Shown: positions 1-5,877, counted from the first letter of the stretch. The stretch: 8,144 nt of DNA from Pseudomonadota bacterium (GCA_023427125.1 JAEZBP010000625.1:1-8144); one strand, 5' to 3'. Numbers and translations are program-made. The notes: generated from the letters alone by a model not told the origin.

Positions 1-1000
1 GGCGCGGCGCCGCCGCGACCACGCTCGGGCGGCTGTGCCGCACGCTCGGGCTCAGGAGATCCTCGTCGATGATCCGGTCGTCGCCCGAGAGCACCCAGAC
101 GCGCTCCATCTCGTTCTCGAGCTCGCGCACGTTGCCCGGCCAGTCGTGGGCGGTGAGCTGCGCGAGCGTGCGGGCGGTGAGCACCTTCTTGCGGCCGTCG
201 CGCTTGCCGAGCCGCTCGAGGAAGTGCTCGATGAGGAGCGGGATGTCGGCCTTGCGGTCGCGGAGCGCCGGCACCTTCAGGCTGACCACGTGGAGGCGGT
301 AGTAGAGGTCCTCGCGGAACGTGCCCGCCTTGACCATCTGCGCGAGCTCGCGGTTGGTCGCGGCGATGATGCGCACGTCGACCTTCTTGGTCTCGGTGCC
401 GCCGACCGGCATGAACATGCCCTCCTGGAGCACGCGCAGGAGCTTCACCTGGAGGGCGGGCGACATGTCGCCGACCTCGTCCATGAAGAAGGTGCCGCCG
501 TCCGCGACGGAGAAGAGGCCGGGCTTGTCGGCGACCGCGCCGGTGAACGAGCCGCGCCGGTGGCCGAAGAGCTCGCTCTCGAGGAGGTTGTCGTTGAAGG
601 CGCTGCAGTTGGTCGCGACGAACGCCTTGTTGGCGCGGCGCGACTGCGCGTGGAGGGCCCGCGCGACCAGCTCCTTGCCGGTGCCGTTGTCGCCCAGGAC
701 CAGGACGGTGGCGTCGCTGCTCTTGATGCGCTCGAGCATCCGGAAGAGGGCTCGCATCGAGTCGGCCTGGCCGACGATCCCGGCGTAGCCGGTCACGCTC
801 GGCTCGTCGTCCTCCTTCGCGTCTCGGGCGAGCGTCCCTTCGATCTCGCCGGCCGCGAGCGCGATCGCCCGCTCGGCCAGCCGCTCGGCGTCCTCTCCAT
901 CCACCTCGACGGTGAGCTTGTGCCCCCCCCTCAGCTCACGCGCGAGGCGTGCATGCTCGAGCGCAGGGTCGAGCGGCAGCGGGTGAATTTCGGTGCTCAT
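1..1000 (-). CDS. Sigma-54-dependent transcriptional activator (AAA+ enhancer-binding protein), 3' end beyond the window
   Basis: Reading the minus strand from the ATG at 1000 gives 333 residues open to the window edge. Residues 71-333 are a sigma-54 AAA+ domain: Walker A GDNGTGKE (103-110), the sigma-54 contact loop as GSFTGA (150-155) in place of the usual GAFTGA, and Walker B GGTFFMDEVGDM (168-179). Further along are the AATNREL sensor region, the FREDLYYRL arginine-finger region and HDWPGNVRELEN. Such proteins bind upstream sites and use ATP to open sigma-54 polymerase promoters. The first 70 residues are short, charged and match no receiver, FHA, GAF or PAS domain I recognise, so the input signal is unknown. 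The Fis-type HTH expected at the C-terminus lies outside the window. The start was chosen because residues from M1 flow into the domain; an in-frame GTG at 1021 is an alternative. No strong Shine-Dalgarno is visible. Confidence 0.95.
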   Translation of the reverse strand, partial: MSTEIHPLPLDPALEHARLARELRGGHKLTVEVDGEDAERLAERAIALAAGEIEGTLARDAKEDDEPSVTGYAGIVGQADSMRALFRMLERIKSSDATVLVLGDNGTGKELVARALHAQSRRANKAFVATNCSAFNDNLLESELFGHRRGSFTGAVADKPGLFSVADGGTFFMDEVGDMSPALQVKLLRVLQEGMFMPVGGTETKKVDVRIIAATNRELAQMVKAGTFREDLYYRLHVVSLKVPALRDRKADIPLLIEHFLERLGKRDGRKKVLTARTLAQLTAHDWPGNVRELENEMERVWVLSGDDRIIDEDLLSPSVRHSRPSVVAAAPR

Positions 1001-1011
1001 CGCGTCGAGCC

Positions 1012-1041
1012 GGCATATCACGTCGGACGCGCGCGCTTCAA
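1012..1041 (-). promoter_or_regulatory. Weak candidate sigma-70-like promoter for the sigma-54 activator gene
   Basis: On the minus strand TTGAAG (1041-1036) is followed after 18 bases by TATGCC (1017-1012), which is preceded by TG as in extended -10 elements. Each hexamer matches its consensus only partly. The -10 would sit about 11 bases from the ATG, implying a nearly leaderless mRNA. No sigma-54 -24/-12 element with the required GG-N10-GC spacing was found here. Confidence 0.2.
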
Positions 1042-1075
1042 CGCTTTGCGCGCCCTTGAGCCTCGTCGCCACGCA

Positions 1076-1091
1076 AGCGTCGCGCGACGCT
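1076..1091. promoter_or_regulatory. 16-bp perfect palindrome, candidate operator or activator-binding site
   Basis: AGCGTCGCGCGACGCT is its own reverse complement. It is centred about 83 bp upstream of the activator's ATG at 1000. The ten bases GCGTCGCGCG recur at 1106-1115, 29 bp from the copy at 1077, close to three helical turns. Perfect dyads of this length suit a dimeric HTH protein such as an enhancer-binding protein regulating its own gene. CG-rich sequence raises the chance of accidental palindromes, so the role is inferred. Confidence 0.4.
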
Positions 1092-1103
1092 ACGCTCTTC
1101 CAC

Positions 1104-1365
1104 ATGCGTCGCGCGCTCGCCTCGGGGCTCCTTCCTCGCCGGATGCGCCAGCGGCCCCATGGGGCATTGCGGCCGAGCGTGCCGGCGCGCCCGCTGAGAT
1201 CACCGGGGGCGAGGAAACGAGGATGATGCGCGGTCTCCCCAGCCTCCTTGCGGGAGGGGGCGGGGGAGGGCTGGACGAAGCGCCGCAACGGCAAAATGCC
1301 CGGTAGCCTGGTCCCTCCAGAGGATCCTTACCCATTCTGAACCGCAAAGAGCGCAGAGGGGCCCC
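1104..1365. repeat. Candidate dispersed intergenic repeat
   Basis: The block combines a 12-bp palindrome (1154-1165), a hairpin CCTCC-TTGCG-GGAGG (1243-1257) nested in CTCCCC (1235-1240) and GGGGAG (1263-1268), a small GGCA-AAA-TGCC dyad near 1300, and a right end with CGCAAAG/CGCAGAG-type words. From memory, CGCAGAG-type words and CTCCC...GGGAG hairpins recur in intergenic DNA of large GC-rich genomes, and the conceptual peptide across 1104-1226 resembles spurious hypothetical proteins seen in many such genomes. Only one copy is present in this window, so repetitiveness cannot be shown here. The boundaries are approximate. Confidence 0.35.
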
Positions 1366-1370
1366 GGCGA

Positions 1371-1784
1371 TCAGGGCGACGCCCACGCGGCGAGGAGCGC
1401 GGCGGGGGACAGCACAGAGAGGCCGAGCTCGCTCGGGAAGTGCTTGGCGTTGCCGGTGACGAGCGCGTGGGCGCCTCCTGCGCGCGCGACCTCGACGAAC
1501 GCCCGATCGTCGGGGTCGATCATCGGGTCCTCGCTCCCGACGATGCCGCTGACGCGCTCGCACGAGGAGAGCAGCGTGCTCAGCACGGCGTCGCGGCGGG
1601 CCGCGGGGATGGAGGCGAACTTCGGCCGGGCGAGGACCGCGCGGTACTCGCGCTCGATGCGCTCGTCGAGCAGCACGACAGCGCCTCGCTCGACGAGAGC
1701 GGTGAGCGCGCGATCGGGGGTGCGCCCCGGGTGCAGCAGCGCGGCGACGATCACGTTGGTGTCGATCACGAGGCGGGTGAGCAT
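1371..1784 (-). CDS. PIN-domain ribonuclease, putative toxin-type (COG1569-like)
   Basis: This 137-residue protein has the layout of a single PIN domain. It opens with the strand-1 motif LVIDTNVIVAAL (catalytic D8), followed by ERIEREYRAVL with the likely metal ligand E46, then IDPDDRAFVEVA with D92/D93. It ends with ALVTGNAKHFP, where the fourth acidic position is Asn, as is common in this subgroup. PIN domains are Mg/Mn-dependent endoribonucleases, and many VapC-type members cut tRNA or rRNA. The ATG at 1784 shares its A with the TGA of the upstream Thg1-like gene (TGATG), and no Shine-Dalgarno precedes it, so translation probably depends on coupling. No small antitoxin gene is visible on either side, so this is either a solitary PIN nuclease or one whose partner is the Thg1-like protein. 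The family call is firm; the target RNA is unknown. Confidence 0.88.
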   Translation of the reverse strand: MLTRLVIDTNVIVAALLHPGRTPDRALTALVERGAVVLLDERIEREYRAVLARPKFASIPAARRDAVLSTLLSSCERVSGIVGSEDPMIDPDDRAFVEVARAGGAHALVTGNAKHFPSELGLSVLSPAALLAAWASP

Positions 1785-2539
1785 CAGAGGATGCGCGCGC
1801 GGACGAAGGCCTCGTACGCGTCCTTCATCGGCAGCTCGTCGTCGATGACGAGGGAGCGGCGGAGCGAGCGCACGGGCGCGCCGGTGCGCGGATCTTCGCC
1901 CTGGTGCTCGCGCTCCTCCCAGTAGGCGCCCACGCCGCGCTTCTGCCAGCTCGGCAGATCGTTGAACTGGATGCCGTGCTGGAAGAGGAGCTCGTTGCGC
2001 TGGGCGACGGAGACGCCGTCGAGCTCCTTGGTCGCGGCGGCGTCGTCGAGGCCCTGGCGGCGGAGCAGCCAGTAGCAGTGGCCGTTGAGGGCGTTGCGGT
2101 GCGCGTCCTCGCTGCGCCAGCGGAAGTAGTCGACGACGTCGTCCTCGGTCGGGAGCTGGGAGATGCGGCAGTCGAAGGCCGCCGGCGCGCCGAGGCGCAG
2201 CGAGAAGGCCGCGCTGGCCTCGCCCGCGAGGACCGAGAGGTACTTGCGCAGCTTGCGCCCGAACGCGGCCTCGTCGCGGCGGAAGAGGATCGAGATCTCG
2301 TCGCTCTGGGTGTAGCCGTAGGTGACGGAGAAGCCGCACGTCATCACGCGCTCGAGCGCCGCGATCATGCAGTCGCGGAAGCGCTCGTCGTAGGGCGCCT
2401 CGAAGGCGTGCGTGACGCGGGTGAGCTGCGAGAACGAGCGGCCGTCGATGCGCGCGACCATGTACACGCCGGGCAGGACGCGGTGGTCGTGCGCCGTCTC
2501 GAAGATCCGCATCCGTCGATCGAGCTGCTCGAACTTCAT
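1784..2539 (-). CDS. thg1: Thg1-like protein (tRNA-His guanylyltransferase family, 3'-5' RNA polymerase)
   Basis: A 251-residue protein that aligns along its length with Thg1. The palm motif ARIDGRSFSQL contains D32-G33, matching the metal-binding Asp-Gly of human Thg1, and YGYTQSDEISILF contains D80/E81, matching the second catalytic acid. YFRWRSEDAHRNALNG (139-153) corresponds to the eukaryotic HINNLYN region, and RNELLFQHGIQFNDLPSWQKRG follows the eukaryotic 'KNEILF...LPMYRKG' block. The family adds nucleotides to RNA 5' ends in the reverse (3'-5') direction. Eukaryotic Thg1 adds G-1 to tRNA-His, whereas characterised bacterial members, including the Myxococcus xanthus one, repair 5'-truncated tRNAs by templated addition. 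Bacteria usually encode G-1, so repair or editing is the likelier role. The start at 2539 (MKFEQLDRRM) was chosen over an ATG at 2617 because homology begins there. First gene of a coupled operon with the PIN nuclease. Confidence 0.93.
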   Translation of the reverse strand: MKFEQLDRRMRIFETAHDHRVLPGVYMVARIDGRSFSQLTRVTHAFEAPYDERFRDCMIAALERVMTCGFSVTYGYTQSDEISILFRRDEAAFGRKLRKYLSVLAGEASAAFSLRLGAPAAFDCRISQLPTEDDVVDYFRWRSEDAHRNALNGHCYWLLRRQGLDDAAATKELDGVSVAQRNELLFQHGIQFNDLPSWQKRGVGAYWEEREHQGEDPRTGAPVRSLRRSLVIDDELPMKDAYEAFVRARIL

Positions 2540-2657
2540 CTCGCGCGGGAGATACACGAGGTGCGGGCCCGGCGCACACGAGCGACGAGTGTGTCGAGGT
2601 GCCGCAGCCTCGGGCATCCACGGAGCGCGCGGCTACCTCGTCGGTGGTGTGCCGCCC
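2540..2657. promoter_or_regulatory. Divergent intergenic region between the Thg1-like operon and the hydroxylase
   Basis: These 118 bp must hold the 5' signals of both divergent genes. A modest dyad, CACAC (2575-2579) and GTGTG (2589-2593), lies near one third of the way in and could be an operator. No convincing -35/-10 or -24/-12 pair was found in either direction. A weak GGTGG about 10 bases before 2658 may serve as ribosome-binding site for the hydroxylase. Confidence 0.35.
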
Positions 2658-3575
2658 ATGAACGGTCTCCGAGCGGACGAGCACGCGCGCGACGACGGGC
2701 CGAGGGCGCTCCCGGCCGCTCTGGCGTGGACGCTCTACCCCGGCGTCATGGCCCTCGGCTTGACGATCGGGTGGCTGGGGATCGCGCACGCCTCGCCGCG
2801 GATCGTGGCGATCGGGGTGCCGAGCGTGGCGGCCTCACTGGTGATGTTCGGCGCCGAGCGACGCTGGCCCTTCCGAGAGGCCTGGCGGCGCTACGGCTCC
2901 GATCTGCGCACCGATCTCGCCCACGCGCTGGTCGCGGGGGTGCTGGTGCCGGGCCTGGTGGACGCGGGGCTCCGGGCGCTGGTCCTCGAGGCCGCGGTGC
3001 CGCTCGCGCTCCAGGGCCTGGCCGTGTGGCCCGTGCACCTGCCGCTCGGCGTGCAGCTCGCGCTGGCCTTGGTGGTGAGCGAGCTCTTCCTCTACTGGAG
3101 CCATCGCCTGAGCCACGCGGTGCCGTTGCTCTGGCGCTTCCACGCGGTGCACCACTCGAGCGAGCGGCTCTACTTCCTGAACAGCAACCGCTTCCATCCG
3201 GTCGACGCGGCGCTGACCACCATCGCGTTCGTCGCGCCGCTCTCGCTGCTCGGCGCCGGGCCCGAGGTGCTCGTGCTCCACACGATCGTCAACGCGATCC
3301 ACGGCGTCTTCAAGCACGGGAACGTCGCCGTGCGGCTCGGCCCGCTCAACTGGCTCGTCAGCCTCGCCGAGCTGCATCGCTGGCACCACTCGCCCGAGCG
3401 CGGCGAGGCGAGCCACAACTACGGAACGAACCTGATCGTGTGGGACGTGATCTTCGGCACGCGCTTCCTGCCCCGCGATCGCGAGCCGCCGGAGGACGTC
3501 GGCCTCGGCCCGCCCGGCTACCCGCAGCGCTACCTCGCCCAGCTGCTCGAGCCGCTCACGGGTCGCTCAGGCTGA
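2658..3575 (+). CDS. Membrane fatty acid hydroxylase / sterol desaturase family protein
   Basis: A 305-residue integral membrane protein with the di-iron histidine boxes of the fatty acid hydroxylase superfamily: HRLSH (149-153), HAVHH (162-166), the intermediate histidines H180, H209, H215 and H220, and HRWHH (240-244). Hydrophobic segments lie at about 22-45, 48-64, 86-108, 129-147 and 185-210, placing the boxes on the cytoplasmic face in the usual topology. Members use O2 and an electron donor to hydroxylate or desaturate lipids such as sterols, carotenoids, fatty acids or ether lipids; the substrate here cannot be assigned. The ATG at 2658 was chosen for its weak GGTGG and because upstream sequence in frame has no hydrophobic or conserved character; a GTG at 2649 is possible. 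The gene ends 9 bp inside the convergent kinase-like gene. No redox partner gene is nearby. Confidence 0.92.
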   Translation: MNGLRADEHARDDGPRALPAALAWTLYPGVMALGLTIGWLGIAHASPRIVAIGVPSVAASLVMFGAERRWPFREAWRRYGSDLRTDLAHALVAGVLVPGLVDAGLRALVLEAAVPLALQGLAVWPVHLPLGVQLALALVVSELFLYWSHRLSHAVPLLWRFHAVHHSSERLYFLNSNRFHPVDAALTTIAFVAPLSLLGAGPEVLVLHTIVNAIHGVFKHGNVAVRLGPLNWLVSLAELHRWHHSPERGEASHNYGTNLIVWDVIFGTRFLPRDREPPEDVGLGPPGYPQRYLAQLLEPLTGRSG

Positions 3576-5126
3576 GCTCGTCACCGGCCACATCGGCAGG
3601 CGGCCCGAGAGGGCGTCGAGGACCTCCTCGATCGGCCGGCCGGTGTCGACGACGAGGTGCTCCTCGGCGGAGAGCTCGCTCACCGGCTCCCACTCGCGGA
3701 GGAAGTCGTCGAAGATCGCGAGCCGGCCGTCGCTGACGCTCTCTCGGCCCTCGCGCTCGCGCAGCCGCGCCCGGGAGAGCTCGGGATCGCAGCGGCACTC
3801 GAGGAAGAGGAACGCGACGTTCCTCCGCGCGGCCAGCGCGCGCGCCTCGGCCCGCATCGCTCGGGTGCGGAACGAGGCGTCGAGGATCACCGAGCGGCCC
3901 GAGGCGATCACGGCCTCCGCCGCGCGCCCCACCTCGGCGTAGACCGCCTCGGTGAACGCCGGATCGTACGCCCCGGCGAACGCGCCCTCGTAGAGCTTCT
4001 CGGTCGGCCTCGCGCCGAGGAGGTGCTTGCGGATGCGATCGGTGTTGATCGCCGGCGCCCCCATCGCGAGCCCCAGCCGGTCGGCCAGGGTGCTCTTGCC
4101 CGACGCGATCACCCCGCCGATCGCCACGACCCGCGGGGCGACCATCGGCCTCTGCTCGGCGGCGAGCGCCAGCCGGAAGTAGCGGCGGGCGTCGTCGCGC
4201 GCGCGCTCGCGCAGCGGCAGCGGCGCGTCCTCGTCCACCGCCAAGAGCATCGAGACCTTCCCGCGGACCGTCGCGCGGTAGCTCTCGTAGAAGTCGACGA
4301 GCGGGTAGAGGTCGTAGTCGCTCGTCGCCTGCGCGTAGGTCGCGAGCGCGCGCTCCGCGAGATCGAGGCGGCCGTGCCACGCGAGGTCCATCGAGAGGAA
4401 CGCGAGATCCGCGCACACGTCCGCGTAGCGGAAGCGATCGTTGAACTCGATGCAGTCGATGATCAGCACGCGCTCGCCCTCGAGGTAGACGTGCTCGAGC
4501 CGGAGATCGCCGTGCCCGTCACGGATCCGCCCGCGCTCGATGCGCGCGTGGAGCCGGTCCTCGCACCGCTCGAGCAGCTCGTGCTGCCAGCGCTCGAGCT
4601 CGCGCGCCTCGTGTGGCGTGAGGAGCGTCTCGAGCACGCCGCGCGTCTCGGCGAAGTTCTCACGCACGTTGACCGCGATGGCCTCGGGCCTGCCGAAGCG
4701 GCTGGTCTCGGCGTCGCAGCGCGCTCCGGCATGGAAGCGAGCGATGGGGGCCGCGATGCGAGCCAGATCGGCCACCGTGAGCTCGCCGCGCGCGAGGCGC
4801 GCGTCGGCGCGGTCGTGATCGGCGAGGCGGCGCATCCGCACCGCGTAGTCCACGATCTGGCCCTCGCCGCCGATCCGGTGGCGGCCCTCGCGATCGCGGC
4901 GGACGGGGACGACGCCGCGGTACACGTCCGGCGCCAGCCGCCGGTTCAGGCGCACCTCGGCCTCACAGGCGGCCTCCCGCGCCGCCAAGGACGCGAAGTC
5001 GAGGAAGGGGAGGGTGACGGGCTTCTTGACCTTGTAGACCTCGCCTTGGCCCAAAAACACCCACGAAATGTGGGTCTCGCGGACCTCGTCGGCGCCCGCC
5101 GCGAGGTCGCTCCGGAGCGTGCCCAT
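3567..5126 (-). CDS. Bifunctional aminoglycoside-phosphotransferase-like / P-loop ATPase fusion protein
   Basis: A 519-residue two-domain protein. The N-terminal half (about 15-300) is an APH/choline-kinase-like fold: ETHISWVFL and VYKVKKPV (17-37, likely ATP-binding lysines), the catalytic loop DGHGDLRLEHVYL (203-215; D207 the likely base), and the Mg-binding region IDCIEFNDRFRYADVCADLAFL (223-244). The C-terminal half (about 330-510) is a gluconate-kinase/zeta-toxin-like P-loop kinase with Walker A GGVIASGKST (337-346), the acceptor-side NTDRIRKHL (361-369) and ILDASFR (414-420). This matches the family annotated 'bifunctional aminoglycoside phosphotransferase/ATP-binding protein' (COG2187 plus COG0645). 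The physiological substrate of that family is not known to me, and the name does not imply antibiotic resistance. The ATG at 5126 was chosen because the conserved region begins soon after; a GTG nine codons upstream is possible. It is divergent from the OmpA lipoprotein gene and overlaps the hydroxylase gene tail to tail. Confidence 0.92.
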   Translation of the reverse strand: MGTLRSDLAAGADEVRETHISWVFLGQGEVYKVKKPVTLPFLDFASLAAREAACEAEVRLNRRLAPDVYRGVVPVRRDREGRHRIGGEGQIVDYAVRMRRLADHDRADARLARGELTVADLARIAAPIARFHAGARCDAETSRFGRPEAIAVNVRENFAETRGVLETLLTPHEARELERWQHELLERCEDRLHARIERGRIRDGHGDLRLEHVYLEGERVLIIDCIEFNDRFRYADVCADLAFLSMDLAWHGRLDLAERALATYAQATSDYDLYPLVDFYESYRATVRGKVSMLLAVDEDAPLPLRERARDDARRYFRLALAAEQRPMVAPRVVAIGGVIASGKSTLADRLGLAMGAPAINTDRIRKHLLGARPTEKLYEGAFAGAYDPAFTEAVYAEVGRAAEAVIASGRSVILDASFRTRAMRAEARALAARRNVAFLFLECRCDPELSRARLREREGRESVSDGRLAIFDDFLREWEPVSELSAEEHLVVDTGRPIEEVLDALSGRLPMWPVTSSA

Positions 5127-5294
5127 GCGCGTGGAGCTATGCACCGGCGCGCTGCAGCCACTGGGATCTCCGAGGGTGACCGCACGAAAGACTGGAAACT
5201 CGACCCAAAAGGGAGCAGTCTCGCCCCCCTGATACCCGCGGCGGGGCTTGTTCGCCGTGCTTCCATTCGGATGGAAGGGGAAAGGACTCCAGAG
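5127..5294. promoter_or_regulatory. Dyad-rich divergent regulatory region / leader upstream of the OmpA lipoprotein
   Basis: This 168-bp region separates the divergent kinase and OmpA-lipoprotein genes. Two inverted repeats stand out. AGACTG (5189-5194) pairs with CAGTCT (5216-5221), with an inner CCC-AAAA-GGG (5204-5213). CTTCCAT (5260-5266) pairs perfectly with ATGGAAG (5271-5277) around TCGG. A compact CCCG/CGGG dyad sits at 5235-5245. Relative to its surroundings 5185-5215 is AT-richer, as promoter DNA often is, but I could not name clean -35/-10 elements. Confidence 0.45.
5281..5294 (+). promoter_or_regulatory. Shine-Dalgarno deciding the OmpA lipoprotein start
   Basis: AAAGGA at 5281-5286 lies 8 bases before the ATG at 5295. 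It favours that start over the in-frame ATG at 5271, which would place a charged peptide in front of the lipoprotein signal sequence. Confidence 0.65.
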
Positions 5295-5804
5295 ATGAAC
5301 CGGCTCACTATCGTTTCGCTTGCTCTCGTCGGGCTCGCCCTCGCGGCCTGTGGCGGCGCCACCGTGACGGCCGAGGTCAGGGCCACGCCCGCGCCCGTGC
5401 TCGTCCAGACCACTCAGCCCTCCTGCGTCGAGCAGTGGGTGCACATGCCCATGCTCATCAACTTCCCGACCGGCGGCTCCGAGCTCGACGCCCAGAACCG
5501 GGCGATCCTCCAGGAGATGGTCAGCACGGCGCAGGGCCGGACCGACATCCGCCGCGTCCGCGTCGAGGGTCACACCGACACCTGCGGCAACGAGATGAAC
5601 AACATGCAGCTCTCGAACAACCGCGCGGTCACCGTCGCGAACGAGCTGGTCATGATGGGCGTGCCGCGCGAGATGCTCGAGACCGTCGGCTACGGCTCGA
5701 CCCAGCCCCGCGCGAACGAGGACTGCGATCGCCGGCAGCGCCAAGAGGAGCTCTCGCAGCAGACCAACCGGCGCGTCGAGTTCAGCCTCAACGTCTGCCG
5801 CTGA
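5295..5804 (+). CDS. OmpA-family peptidoglycan-associated lipoprotein
   Basis: A 169-residue protein with a type II signal peptide: MNR, a hydrophobic stretch (4-17), and lipobox LAAC with C19 as the predicted lipidated residue. Mature protein residues 20-48 form a short Thr/Pro/Val-rich linker. Residues about 50-168 are an OmpA_C domain: INFPTGGSELD, VRVEGHTDTCG (D95 in the diaminopimelate-binding position), QLSNNRAVTVANELV (R110), VGYGSTQPRA and TNRRVEFSLNV. These domains clamp the meso-DAP of peptidoglycan, so the protein probably links the outer membrane to the wall. Cysteines 44, 97, 144 and 168 in the exported part could form two disulfides, which is more than most Pal-type proteins carry. 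No tol genes are nearby, so I do not call it Pal. It is monocistronic by appearance, with its own leader and a following hairpin. Confidence 0.93.
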   Translation: MNRLTIVSLALVGLALAACGGATVTAEVRATPAPVLVQTTQPSCVEQWVHMPMLINFPTGGSELDAQNRAILQEMVSTAQGRTDIRRVRVEGHTDTCGNEMNNMQLSNNRAVTVANELVMMGVPREMLETVGYGSTQPRANEDCDRRQRQEELSQQTNRRVEFSLNVCR

Positions 5805-5834
5805 TCGCACGAGCGAACCTACCCCAACGGGATC

Positions 5835-5877
5835 GACGCCGGGCCGCCGCACGCGAGTGCCGCGGCCCGTTGTCGTT
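5835..5877 (+). terminator. Long GNRA-capped hairpin, probable terminator after the OmpA lipoprotein gene
   Basis: CGGGCCGC (5840-5847) pairs with GCGGCCCG (5862-5869). After a C/C mismatch GCAC (5849-5852) pairs with GTGC (5857-5860), closing a GCGA tetraloop (5853-5856). Outside, CGAC (5834-5837) pairs with GTCG (5872-5875), with a G-T wobble and one mismatch between. The downstream flank TTGTCGTTGTG is T-rich for this genome but not a clean U-run. It lies 30 bp after the stop codon. It could also act as an mRNA 3'-end stabiliser. Confidence 0.5.

Larger units (their letters stand above)
1001..1370. other. 370-bp gene-free stretch between the activator start and the PIN gene end
   Basis: No reading frame here has coding character. 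It holds the 16-bp palindrome at 1076-1091, a 12-bp palindrome GCCCCATGGGGC at 1154-1165, G-rich runs at 1253-1270, and near its right end the string ACCGCAAAGAGCGCAGAGG. The left 100 bases probably hold the activator's promoter. The right part is best described as a candidate repeat (see next entry). No clear U-tailed terminator follows the PIN gene on the minus strand. Confidence 0.6.

Noticed and set aside
1001..1100. A sigma-54 -24/-12 promoter for the activator (a TGGCGA...GGCTC string on the minus strand)
   Set aside because: The spacing between GG and GC is 7 rather than the required 10 bases.
993..1226. A 77-codon plus-strand frame in the gene-free stretch
   Set aside because: No ribosome-binding site and Arg/Ala/Pro-biased peptide; it overlaps the activator's start and is better explained as repeat DNA.
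35..1306. A long plus-strand open frame opposite the sigma-54 activator
   Set aside because: It is the antisense of a clear AAA+ domain; the peptide is Glu/Ala/Arg/Val-biased with no motif.
2540..2617. N-terminal extension of the Thg1-like protein to an ATG at 2617
   Set aside because: Thg1 homology begins at MKFEQL; the extra 26 residues are low-complexity and would use up most of the divergent promoter region.
2412..2657. N-terminal extension of the hydroxylase to an upstream ATG
   Set aside because: The added 82 residues are Arg/Ser/Cys-rich, lie antisense to the Thg1-like coding start and have no family similarity.
3567..5126. Reading the APH-like gene as an antibiotic-resistance determinant
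   Set aside because: The fused COG2187/COG0645 architecture is a widespread chromosomal family; no mobile element or resistance context is present.
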